Part shown: in pieces, positions 8,721-15,419 of the stretch | How the letters are laid out: every line of letters begins with the position of its first letter | How positions within the stretch are numbered: position 1 is the first letter of the stretch | Assembly: GCA_964625175.1 (NCBI GenBank) | Contig: CAZVAO010000040.1 | Span: forward strand, 1-19,110 | From: CAZVAO01 sp964625175 | GTDB lineage: Bacteria; Bacillota; UBA994; PWPR01 | Direction: 5' to 3' | Length of the DNA: 19,110 bases | Notes under the pieces: model-generated | The model's input: the letters and a program-made list of their open reading frames with translations, nothing else | Databases searched by the model: none | Told to the model about the DNA's origin: nothing | Made by a program: the position numbers and the translations under genes

Positions 8721-9641
8721 ATGTATCAACATCGCGATTATCCAGAAAAATCATGGTCTCCATCGCGACTTCAGGACTTCAGCACCTGTCCTCGAAGATA
8801 TTATTACAACACCTTTGGCCAATGGAATGGCTGGGAGTTTAGCGCCTTAGAACACAATAAATTGATCTATCGCCTGCGTAAACTGCAGAATGCTTACACT
8901 TTGAGTGGATCTTTACTTCATGAGGAGATCAATAGAAGTCTGCAAAACAAGGCCTTTAACGCACAAGAAAGCTATCAGAATATTCGCAAGGGCTTGAATA
9001 AAGCCGTCAGTCAGTCTTTACATCAGCGCAGCGCTTGGGAGGCGCGTCCCACAAAACTGAGTATGCTCCATGAATACTATTATGGTGAAGGGGTTTCAAA
9101 AGAGTTTGGTGGGCGTATCAACAGTCGCATAGAACAGTGTTTACAGAATTTTACCAGAACGGAAGCTTGGCAATTGCTCAGCGCCGGGAAAGCCCAAATT
9201 GTAGAGAGTGAAGAAACATCCTTCCCTCATTTCATATGGAGAGACTACAAAGTCTATTGTATCATCGACTTGCTCTATGAGTACCAAGGGCAGTACTATA
9301 TTGTGGACTGGAAAAGTGGTCAACCCGATGAGGAGAATAGACAGCAAATGGCTATTTATGCGCTTTATGTTCTCAGTAGGTATCGAGATGTAACGCTCGA
9401 TCAGATCCACTGTGTAAATGAATATCTGCTTAGTGGAGAGCGTCAGGTCTACAATTTTACGAGTGAGGATATCAGTGCGTGCCGCGAGTTGCTTGATAGC
9501 AGTATCGAGGCCATGGAGCGATGCCTAGTGGATGTGGCACTCAATAAGCCACACGATGAAGGATTCTTTGTCACTAAACCTTCGTATCAGTGTCGCAATT
9601 GTAATTTTATCCAAGTATGTCCGGATGCTCCAAGTAGTTAG
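8721..9641 (+). CDS. PD-(D/E)XK nuclease with 4Fe-4S cluster (AddB C-terminal/Cas4-like)
   Basis: The 306-residue protein is a RecB-type nuclease. Active-site residues are H67 (GSLLHEE), D183 (IIDLLYE), D196 and K198 (YYIVDWKSG), and Q209/Y213 (RQQMAIYAL). Four cysteines, C23 (FSTCPRRYYY) and C291, C294 and C300 (CRNCNFIQVCP), form the iron-sulfur staple known from AddB and Cas4, locking the C-terminus to the N-terminus. Such domains cut single-stranded DNA ends, usually with a helicase partner. Here the adjacent gene is the HelD-like motor, 1 nt upstream, and RBS AGAGGAGG lies inside its last codons. No Cas1/Cas2 genes or CRISPR array are near, so a Cas4 role is unlikely. It is the last gene of the operon. 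Nuclease class is secure; the biological target is unknown. Confidence 0.9.
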   Translation: MYQHRDYPEKSWSPSRLQDFSTCPRRYYYNTFGQWNGWEFSALEHNKLIYRLRKLQNAYTLSGSLLHEEINRSLQNKAFNAQESYQNIRKGLNKAVSQSLHQRSAWEARPTKLSMLHEYYYGEGVSKEFGGRINSRIEQCLQNFTRTEAWQLLSAGKAQIVESEETSFPHFIWRDYKVYCIIDLLYEYQGQYYIVDWKSGQPDEENRQQMAIYALYVLSRYRDVTLDQIHCVNEYLLSGERQVYNFTSEDISACRELLDSSIEAMERCLVDVALNKPHDEGFFVTKPSYQCRNCNFIQVCPDAPSS

Positions 9642-9718
9642 TGGTTACCTATTAGCTGTTAGGGTGAATCGTGCACCATGGTTTATTATATATTATTTAA
9701 ACATTCTGAGAGGTTGCC

Positions 9719-9735
9719 AAGAGGTGGTCTCTTTT
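9719..9735 (+). terminator. Weak candidate terminator after the nuclease operon
   Basis: AAGAG (9719-9723), loop GTGGT, CTCTT (9729-9733) and two more T form a short 5-bp stem with a U-rich tail, 78 nt after the nuclease stop. The stem is weak, and read-through into the downstream gap is likely. Confidence 0.3.
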
Positions 9736-9836
9736 AATTAGGGTTTAGGGGGCTTTGCGTCCGCTGAATGCGCAACGCGTGTTGTACCATTGTTTCTCAG
9801 GACACGGGGTAGGGAGAAGGAGTGCTTATGTAATTT

Positions 9837-9864
9837 CGCCCATCGCCCATCACCCATCGCCCAT
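9837..9864. repeat. Four tandem heptamers CRCCCAT
   Basis: Units CGCCCAT, CGCCCAT, CACCCAT and CGCCCAT follow each other without a gap, then CAT. One unit differs by a single base. It lies in non-coding DNA 122 nt before the M14 start. Similar heptamer runs are known as short tandemly repeated sequences in some bacterial genomes. No function can be assigned. Confidence 0.8.
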
Positions 9865-9986
9865 CATTAACCCACTCTTTCACATATTTATTGTAATCAA
9901 TGCAGGAATTACACCTGACGAAAACGAAATCACTAAGAGATAAATTGCGACATAAAGAAATGCCGCTCTAAAAATGGAGGGATAAA

Positions 9987-12521
9987 ATGTCACGAAACAT
10001 TACGAGTCCAGTGGATTTTTTTGGGCATCAACTTGGTGCTGACCGAAAAATCGCCAGATGGGATAAGATTGTCGAGTATTTTTACCTGATAGAAAGCGAA
10101 AGTGATCGCTTGAAAGTCATCAACATGGGTCCATCAACTGAGGGGCAACCGTTCTTAGCTGTTATTATATCGGCCCCAGAGAATTTAGCACGACTCGATT
10201 ACTACAAAGCCATCAATCAACAAATCACCGACCCGGGCGACCTCACAGAAGAGGAAGTCGAGGTCTTAGTGGCCGAAGGAAAAGCCATTATTGTGCAAAG
10301 TATGAGCCTGCACGCCTCAGAAATTGGTGGGACACAGATGGCTCCAGAGATGGCTTATGATATGGCAGTGTCGGATTGCCCAGACAATTTACGCATATTA
10401 GAAAATGTTATTTATGTGATGGTGCCTTGTTTCAACCCTGACGGACAATTAATGATTGCAGATTGGTATCAGGAATGGTTAGGCACGGAATATGAAGGCT
10501 GTAGCATGCCATGGCTGTATCATAAGTACTGTGGGCACGATAATAACCGCGATGCCTTTGCGCTTAATTTAGTCGAATCGCAGTATATGGCCCAATTGGT
10601 ATTTAAAGAATATAAACCTCACGCCTATCAAGATCATCATCACATGGGGAGCTATGGTGCCCGTTTCTTTATTGCACCATATTGTGATCCTATTCGACCC
10701 TTTGCAGATCCTCTAACCTGGCGAGAGCTGTCATGGTATGGGGCGCACATGGCCTATAAACTTGAAGAAAATGAGAAGCAAGGCATACTTAACGACGCTC
10801 AATACCCTGCATGGGGACACTTTGGATTCCACTGGATTACGAATCATCATAACATTGCGGGCATGCTTTCGGAATCCGCCAGTGCCAATTTGGCTTCGCC
10901 GAAATACATTGATCCAACACAATTAATTGGAAGTGGGGATAAGAGCTTTCCCATATACCAAGCCCAAACAAACTTTCCAAATCCCTGGCCAGGTGGCTGG
11001 TGGCGCCTCAGAGATATCGTAGAACAACAGAAAATTGCAGCGGTTGCTATAAACGACATCGCTGCCCGCAATCGTAAAACGGTCCTATTGAACGCGTATC
11101 ATAAGGCTGTACGACAAACGTATCGCGGTTCGCAAGATGAAGAATACGCCTACATTATACCCGCTGAACAGCATGATCGACTGACCGTACGAAAACTGAT
11201 TCAGCTCTTGCTCAATCAAGGAATAAAAGTGGAGCGAGCAATTGCCCCCTTCTGCGTGGGACCAGCAAGTTACCCTGCAGGGACCTATTTGGTGAAACTG
11301 GGTCAACCTAAAATGGGCGTTGTTAAAAATTTGTTGGGGCGCACTTTATTCCCAAGCACGTGGTTTACGACGAAACTTGATGGCACCTCAATGGCCTATG
11401 ATTCTGCAACGGATACAGTGGCAGAGTATATGGGGGTTACAGCGATTCCAAGTGGACAGGCGTTCGAAGGGTGCTTCACAGCTGTTGAAGAATTAGAGCC
11501 AATTGCTCCTGTCGTCAGCGATGCTCCAGCCTATCTACTCGATACGCGACTCAATGATAGCTACTTAGCCGTCAATAAGCTAATGGCTCAAGGGCTTGCT
11601 GTTGAGCGTACAATCAAGCCTTTGGTCTGCGGCAAGGAAATATACCCTGCAGGTATGTTTGTCACTCTTGCAACCCAAAATGAAGCTCAGGCTATCGCTA
11701 ATGAGACGGGCGTTGCATTTATTGGTGTCGCCGCTGAAGATATTCTTGGCGTAGAGCTGATAGCAGTTGAGAAGCAACGCATTGGATTATTCCAGCGTTA
11801 TTGGGGTGGTAATGCCGATGAAGGCTGGACCCGCTTGGTACTTGAGAATTTTGGATTTGATTATACGACGATAATGGACGCTGATATCAAAGCGGGGAAC
11901 CTTAACGATATGATTGATGTGTTGATTATTCCAAGTGATGAAGAGGCGATGTTTGTTGACGTGAGCAAGGCAACATCGGGTCGAGCAAAGATGATGTTGC
12001 AATGGTTTGGTGATACCATCCCTGAGCAATATCAGTCTGGTGTAGGTGAAGAAGGGCTTGAGCAAATTCGTCAATTTGTAAACGCTGGTGGTAAATTATT
12101 GACGATGAATAAATCGGTGGATATAGCGATTAACGCCTTTAAACTTAAGGTTTTAAATATGACTAAAGGGAAGAGTAATCAAGAATACCTAACGCATGGT
12201 TCAACCTTATGGACCGATGTTGACAACACGCACCCGCTCGCCTATGGTATGCCCGCTGAGTCAATCGTCTTTAACTGGGATAGCCCCGTGCTTAAGGTAG
12301 ATGATCGCTTCCATGCGGAACAATATGAAATCTTTATGCGTTATGCTAGTAAAGATGTGCTACAGAGTGGTCAATTGAATGGTGAGAAACTGATTGCTGA
12401 TCAGGCAGTCGGAATTACTGTGCAGCGCGGGGCAGGAAGTGTGACTTTATTGGCAATCTCACCTCAGTATCGCGCACAGACCCACGGCACATTTAAACTC
12501 CTTTTCAACCATCTATTATAA
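9987..12521 (+). CDS. M14 family zinc carboxypeptidase with large C-terminal extension
   Basis: The 844-residue protein has an M14 metallocarboxypeptidase domain in its first ~320 residues. The zinc ligands are H109 and E112 (LHASE) plus a histidine of YQDHHHMGS (217-219). DNNRD (185-189) matches the substrate-binding Asn-Arg motif, and E296 (MLSESAS) is the likely catalytic glutamate. Such enzymes remove C-terminal residues from peptides. No signal peptide is seen, so it should act in the cytoplasm. The rest (about 380-844) is long for the family. Around 605-705 it holds GLFQRYWGG, DVLIIPSDE and FVNAGGKLLTM, resembling the GATase-like alpha/beta domain found behind some M14 peptidases. ATG 9987 follows GGAGGGA. 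It stands alone between two gaps. Peptidase class is firm; the exact specificity and the C-terminal domain's role are not known. Confidence 0.88.
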   Translation: MSRNITSPVDFFGHQLGADRKIARWDKIVEYFYLIESESDRLKVINMGPSTEGQPFLAVIISAPENLARLDYYKAINQQITDPGDLTEEEVEVLVAEGKAIIVQSMSLHASEIGGTQMAPEMAYDMAVSDCPDNLRILENVIYVMVPCFNPDGQLMIADWYQEWLGTEYEGCSMPWLYHKYCGHDNNRDAFALNLVESQYMAQLVFKEYKPHAYQDHHHMGSYGARFFIAPYCDPIRPFADPLTWRELSWYGAHMAYKLEENEKQGILNDAQYPAWGHFGFHWITNHHNIAGMLSESASANLASPKYIDPTQLIGSGDKSFPIYQAQTNFPNPWPGGWWRLRDIVEQQKIAAVAINDIAARNRKTVLLNAYHKAVRQTYRGSQDEEYAYIIPAEQHDRLTVRKLIQLLLNQGIKVERAIAPFCVGPASYPAGTYLVKLGQPKMGVVKNLLGRTLFPSTWFTTKLDGTSMAYDSATDTVAEYMGVTAIPSGQAFEGCFTAVEELEPIAPVVSDAPAYLLDTRLNDSYLAVNKLMAQGLAVERTIKPLVCGKEIYPAGMFVTLATQNEAQAIANETGVAFIGVAAEDILGVELIAVEKQRIGLFQRYWGGNADEGWTRLVLENFGFDYTTIMDADIKAGNLNDMIDVLIIPSDEEAMFVDVSKATSGRAKMMLQWFGDTIPEQYQSGVGEEGLEQIRQFVNAGGKLLTMNKSVDIAINAFKLKVLNMTKGKSNQEYLTHGSTLWTDVDNTHPLAYGMPAESIVFNWDSPVLKVDDRFHAEQYEIFMRYASKDVLQSGQLNGEKLIADQAVGITVQRGAGSVTLLAISPQYRAQTHGTFKLLFNHLL

Positions 12522-12532
12522 TATTGCAACAT

Positions 12533-12559
12533 GAGTGAAGGGTGGTTCATCCGCCACTC
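12533..12559. other. Hairpin after the M14 gene
   Basis: GAGTG (12533-12537) pairs with CACTC (12555-12559). GGGTG (12540-12544) pairs with CATCC (12548-12552) with one G-U. A 2x2 internal loop separates the two helices. There is no T-run after it, so it is not a classical terminator. Confidence 0.45.
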
Positions 12560-12576
12560 AGGCATTCGTATTCTGC

Positions 12577-12625
12577 ACATATTCAGTCTCAGGGCGGTCC
12601 TAGACTGCCCTGATGCTGCTTATGT
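12577..12625. other. Extended imperfect hairpin upstream of the Lit-like gene
   Basis: Three helices stack with symmetric 2x2 internal loops: ACATA/TATGT, CAG/CTG, and TCAGGGCGGTC/GACTGCCCTGA (one G-U) closed by a 3-nt loop. Nineteen of 23 arm positions pair. No T-run follows. It lies 81 nt before the next start codon and could be a structured leader, a transcript-stabilising element or a remnant of a small inverted-repeat element. Confidence 0.55.
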
Positions 12626-12705
12626 TCGATAGAAACACACATCGTACGTTCATTGTGCATGTTGATGATGTATAAAAATACTTGAATGAGGGAATTGGGA
12701 CTGTT

Positions 12706-13389
12706 ATGAGACATTTGAAATACTACCATTTTGTTTTTGCTATATTCTTAGTCATTGCAGTCTTGCTTGGCTCCATGTTCTTCTGGGCCTATAATGGGGC
12801 TTACTATCATTCTGCTCAACAAAAATATGCGATTTCCGAAGTCACTGGGATTGATCAAGCGGATTTAATGAACATCACTACGGTTCTGATTACATACATG
12901 CAGGGAGAACGCCCTGATCTCGATGTGAGCGTGGTTGTCAATGGCCAGCTTCGTCTTGTCTTTAATGAGCGAGAACTTCACCATATGGTTGATGTGCGCT
13001 ACTTATTGGGGATCACCCATTTAATTTATCAATTCTGTGTATTAACAGTAAGTATTATGAGTTTATGGTGGATCAAGAAGCGAAGATGGCAGAATATCCT
13101 ATACGGTGTTTTTGGAGCTGTTTTGTTGTTTACAGCTATTGGCATTGGTGCTTTAGTGATGAGTGTGATTGATTTTTCAGGTGCTTTTACACTATTCCAC
13201 AAGATTGTGTTTACGAATGATTTATGGATGCTCAACCCTCAGACGGATATCTTATTGCAGATGATGCCACTCGGATTTTTCTATGATATGGTGATTCGAA
13301 TTGTTCTGACTGCTTTTGGGATTATGACGGCACTGGGTGCTGTGGCGCTCGTACTCATTAGAAGGAGGCTGAAGGCTAGTGATTATTAA
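12706..13389 (+). CDS. DUF1461/TIGR01906 integral membrane protein, Lit-like lipoprotein acyltransferase family
   Basis: The 227-residue protein has four to five membrane segments: about 8-28, 100-122, 133-155 and 197-218, with a large loop after the first. It carries the family hallmarks FNERELHHMVDV (87-98) and FHKIVFTNDLWMLNP (164-178), then a TD..L..M.PLGFF block. The DUF1461/TIGR01906 family includes Lit, which moves an acyl chain within the N-terminal diacylglyceryl-cysteine of lipoproteins. H92/H93 and H165 are candidate functional histidines. I place the start at ATG 12706, with GGGA at 12697-12700; a TTG at 12682 in the same frame lacks an RBS. The gene overlaps the acpS start by 11 nt. 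Membership of the family is likely; whether it is a true Lit or a paralogue is open. Confidence 0.8.
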   Translation: MRHLKYYHFVFAIFLVIAVLLGSMFFWAYNGAYYHSAQQKYAISEVTGIDQADLMNITTVLITYMQGERPDLDVSVVVNGQLRLVFNERELHHMVDVRYLLGITHLIYQFCVLTVSIMSLWWIKKRRWQNILYGVFGAVLLFTAIGIGALVMSVIDFSGAFTLFHKIVFTNDLWMLNPQTDILLQMMPLGFFYDMVIRIVLTAFGIMTALGAVALVLIRRRLKASDY

Positions 13390-13759
13390 TATTGGCACAG
13401 ATATCGTAGCATTGGTTCGGATCGCAAAGATCTACCATCAATACCCGATTGCTTTTCAGAAACGGCTATTAACAGCTGCCGAAAGAGAAGAGTTTAGTAA
13501 ACGGCAACATCCGATCAGTTATTTGGCTGGGCGATGGGCTGCCAAAGAAGCAATTGGCAAGGCACTCTCGTGTGGGATTAAGTTTGGCTTTCAAGAAATG
13601 GAAGTACTGACTTCCCCAAGTGGTGCCCCTTCCGTCAAACTATACGGAGCAATGGCTAAACTTGCAGCAGAATTAAATGTGAGCAAGGTTCATTTAAGTA
13701 TCAGTCATGAACGGGATTATGCTACCGCTGTGGTGGTACTTGAGGGTTCAGCTATTTAG
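13379..13759 (+). CDS. acpS: Holo-[acyl-carrier-protein] synthase
   Basis: This enzyme transfers the phosphopantetheine arm of coenzyme A to the acyl carrier protein, activating it for fatty-acid synthesis. The 126-residue length is typical of AcpS. The Mg-binding Asp is D8 in GTDIV and the glutamate is E57 in GRWAAKEAIGKAL. A conserved C-terminal LSISHERDYA block is also present. The GTG start lies inside the end of the membrane-protein gene (11-nt overlap), preceded by AGGAGG at 13363-13368, so the two are translationally coupled. In many Bacillota acpS is followed by alr or a NAD(P)HX dehydratase gene, but here a 368-bp gap follows. I see no missing key residue. Confidence 0.95.
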   Translation: MIINIGTDIVALVRIAKIYHQYPIAFQKRLLTAAEREEFSKRQHPISYLAGRWAAKEAIGKALSCGIKFGFQEMEVLTSPSGAPSVKLYGAMAKLAAELNVSKVHLSISHERDYATAVVVLEGSAI

Positions 13760-14127
13760 GCGCATTGAATAGATCTAATCACTTTAAAAATCGTGATAAA
13801 ATGTTTGCCGGAATAGGTGCGAACACGTCCATAATGCAGCTTATAAATTGTAGGGTTTTTCACAACTTGACATTCCCTGTGATATCCCATAGTATTGACA
13901 GTAGTCGGTTTTCAGGTATGAAGATTGACTATATGCATTTATTCCCTCAAAAGCTGGGCAAAACCTTTAGTTTACAAAGAATATTAGTGATATGGTTATT
14001 TATGAAATCACTTTATTGCTTGTTGGTTTACTTTTTAACAACATATAATTATAATAAAAGGTGAGCTTTTGAGGAGTCGCACAAAATGTGACGGATAAAG
14101 CATTAGAATTTGATAAGGTGGAGAGAA
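13760..14127. other. 368-bp intergenic region before the C26 hydrolase
   Basis: No supported gene. An open frame at 13765-14064 has a TTG start, no ribosome binding site and no recognisable family. The right end carries the promoter at 14027-14055 and an imperfect dyad, GTCGCAC and GTGAC, around 14077-14092 in the leader. The rest is AT-rich with nothing I recognise, and no riboswitch motif. Confidence 0.5.
14027..14055 (+). promoter_or_regulatory. Sigma-A type promoter for the C26 hydrolase gene
   Basis: TTTACT (14027-14032) is separated by 17 nt from TATAAT (14050-14055). A second TATAAT abuts it at 14044-14049. Transcription would start near 14062, leaving a leader of about 66 nt. Confidence 0.6.
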
Positions 14128-14835
14128 ATGAAGCCAATTATTGGGATCACTTGTTTGCATGACTGGAAAGCCGAAATTATGCGTCAGAATGACACGTATG
14201 TAAATGCTGTAAGTAAAGCTGGTGGAGCTCCAGTTTTATTACCATCCGTTAATGATAGTACGATTATTGACGCTATGTTAGTAGGCATTGATGGACTATT
14301 GATTTCTGGAGGACCCGATTTAGGGGCCAGCACTTTTGAGGAAGAACCGCATAAAGATTTAGGTGGAGTTTCTCCATTGATGGATGATTTTGAAATTGAA
14401 ATTATTAATAAAGCCATCAATTTGGGTATTCCAATTTTAGGAATATGTCGAGGTGTTCAGTCTTTGAATGTGGCTTGCGGGGGCACACTCTACCAAGATA
14501 TTTATGCTCAGTGTACGGGGAATCTCATACAGCATCGTCAATTGGCCCCTCGAGCATACACCTGCCATTCCGCTAAACTGATACCAGGAAGTTTGCTTGC
14601 TAATCTATTAGGTGAAGAGATTCGCGTTAACAGTTTCCATCACCAAGCGATTAAGGATGTGGCCCCTGGTTTTGATATTGTTGGGGTTGCGCCTGACGGG
14701 ATCATCGAAGCAATTGAAAGTAAAGACAAAGACTCCTTTATTGTTGGTGTGCAATGGCATCCAGAAGGAATGTGGAATAGTGCATACAACTATGATGCAC
14801 TCTTCAATGCATTTATTAGCAAAGCCACAAAATAG
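14128..14835 (+). CDS. Peptidase C26 / gamma-glutamyl-gamma-aminobutyrate hydrolase-like (class I GATase fold)
   Basis: The 235-residue protein belongs to the PuuD-type group of class I glutamine amidotransferase-like hydrolases, which split gamma-glutamyl amide bonds such as that of gamma-glutamyl-GABA. The catalytic triad is visible: C107 (LGICRGVQSLN), H211 and E213 (GVQWHPEGM). Other family blocks are LLISGGPDLG (57-66) and VNSFHHQAIK (167-176). It is a single-domain protein with no synthetase partner, as expected for a hydrolase. The start is ATG 14128 behind GGTGGAGAG; a frame extension to 14110 is not needed. A small uncharacterised gene follows after 42 nt, probably co-transcribed. 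No polyamine or GABA genes are in the window, so the substrate could instead be a gamma-glutamyl peptide or related amide. Confidence 0.88.
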   Translation: MKPIIGITCLHDWKAEIMRQNDTYVNAVSKAGGAPVLLPSVNDSTIIDAMLVGIDGLLISGGPDLGASTFEEEPHKDLGGVSPLMDDFEIEIINKAINLGIPILGICRGVQSLNVACGGTLYQDIYAQCTGNLIQHRQLAPRAYTCHSAKLIPGSLLANLLGEEIRVNSFHHQAIKDVAPGFDIVGVAPDGIIEAIESKDKDSFIVGVQWHPEGMWNSAYNYDALFNAFISKATK

Positions 14836-14877
14836 GAGCAGCATTGTTGTAACCGGGAAATAAGAGGAGGTATTCAG

Positions 14878-15282
14878 ATGCCAATTTTTGGGGATTACAA
14901 AGAGATTAGTGAAGAGCGCCGCGACGAAATGATTGAATACATGGTTTCTCAAATTGAGCGGTATGGGTTGTTTACACCAGCAGCTTTTATCTTAGAGACC
15001 GGTCAACCACTCAGCTTCCTGTTTAGTCAGATGGCCTATGGAGCAGCACCATTTGGGGAAGCCGTTTTCTCAGGTGCACAACACACAGTGGAAGATTACG
15101 CACAGGTATTTGAAGATCGTCGCAATTTGAATTTGCTCATTGATCGTATCCATGCAAGAGCAAAAGAAGTTGAGATAGAGGAGACCAAAGAGCGCATCAA
15201 ACAGAAGCGATTGAAAGAGGCTGCTAAGCTAGAAGGCGGCAAAAGTAAAGACGGTTTTAAATGGCCGTGGTCAAAAAAATAG
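14878..15282 (+). CDS. Small conserved-looking protein of unknown function beside mutL
   Basis: I do not recognise a named domain in these 134 residues. The N-terminal half is helical with a mostly non-polar stretch (30-65: GLFTPAAFILETGQPLSFLF and APFGEAVF) that could touch a membrane or another protein. A middle segment follows with VFEDRRNLNLLIDRIHAR (77-94). The C-terminus (95-134) is highly charged, rich in Glu and Lys, ending in KWPWSKK, likely a helix with a basic aromatic tail. The LETGQPLSFL...EDRRNL pattern looks like a conserved small family, but that is from memory and unverified. ATG 14878 has an excellent RBS (AGAGGAGG, 7-nt spacing), so it is a real gene. It follows the C26 gene by 42 nt and precedes mutL, with a promoter and hairpin between. 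Confidence 0.75.
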   Translation: MPIFGDYKEISEERRDEMIEYMVSQIERYGLFTPAAFILETGQPLSFLFSQMAYGAAPFGEAVFSGAQHTVEDYAQVFEDRRNLNLLIDRIHARAKEVEIEETKERIKQKRLKEAAKLEGGKSKDGFKWPWSKK

Positions 15283-15313
15283 CAAAAAGTTTAAAAACCT
15301 ATACAAAATAGGC

Positions 15314-15331
15314 AAAAAAGTATACTTTTTT
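15314..15331. repeat. Perfect 18-bp A/T palindrome in the mutL upstream region
   Basis: Six A, GTATAC, six T reads the same on both strands. It lies 31 nt after the stop of the small gene and 48 nt before the mutL -10 box. It could be a weak terminator or a protein-binding site. A second small dyad, CCTAT and ATAGG (15298-15312), sits immediately before it. Confidence 0.6.
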
Positions 15332-15340
15332 GGTGTGTAT

Positions 15341-15378
15341 CAAAACAGATTATGTTGTTAAATCTGTTTTGTTTATGC
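15341..15378 (+). terminator. 11-bp inverted repeat with T-rich tail overlapping the mutL promoter
   Basis: CAAAACAGATT (15341-15351) and AATCTGTTTTG (15361-15371) are perfectly complementary around a 9-nt loop and run into TTTATGC. As RNA this is a plausible intrinsic terminator for the C26 and small-protein transcript. As DNA the repeat brackets the -35 box of the next promoter (15355-15360), so it may equally be an operator. The sequence cannot decide between the two. Confidence 0.55.
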
Positions 15379-15384
15379 TATAAT
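15355..15384 (+). promoter_or_regulatory. Promoter of the mutL operon, extended -10
   Basis: TTGTTA (15355-15360) is followed after 18 nt by TATAAT (15379-15384), and TG at 15376-15377 makes it an extended -10 (TGCTATAAT). Transcription should start near 15391, about 29 nt before the mutL start. This is the strongest promoter in the window, matching the strong codon bias of the genes it drives. Confidence 0.75.
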
Positions 15385-15419
15385 CTTTAAGGTGTATAAT
15401 TGTCAAGGAGGAGAGTCAA

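Larger units (their letters stand above)
9642..9986. other. 345-bp intergenic region before the M14 peptidase
   Basis: No convincing coding region is seen; the short open frames have no ribosome binding site and no recognisable sequence. It contains an AT-rich stretch (9681-9702), the weak hairpin at 9719-9735, a run of C-rich heptamers (9837-9864), and the GGAGGG ribosome binding site for the next gene. I could not define a confident promoter, although the M14 gene presumably has one here. Confidence 0.5.

Noticed and set aside
8721..9641. Cas4 identity for the Fe-S nuclease
   Set aside because: It shares fold and cysteines with Cas4, but no Cas1/Cas2 or array is present and the partner gene is a HelD-like motor.
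9755..9943. 62-codon open frame before the M14 gene
   Set aside because: It runs through the heptamer repeat, has no RBS and low-complexity content.
13765..14064. 99-codon open frame after acpS
   Set aside because: TTG start with no ribosome binding site, no recognisable family, and it overlaps the candidate promoter of the next gene.
15283..15419. Cobalamin riboswitch upstream of mutL
   Set aside because: The gap is too short and AT-rich, and no B12-box-like sequence is present; only a promoter and palindromes are seen.
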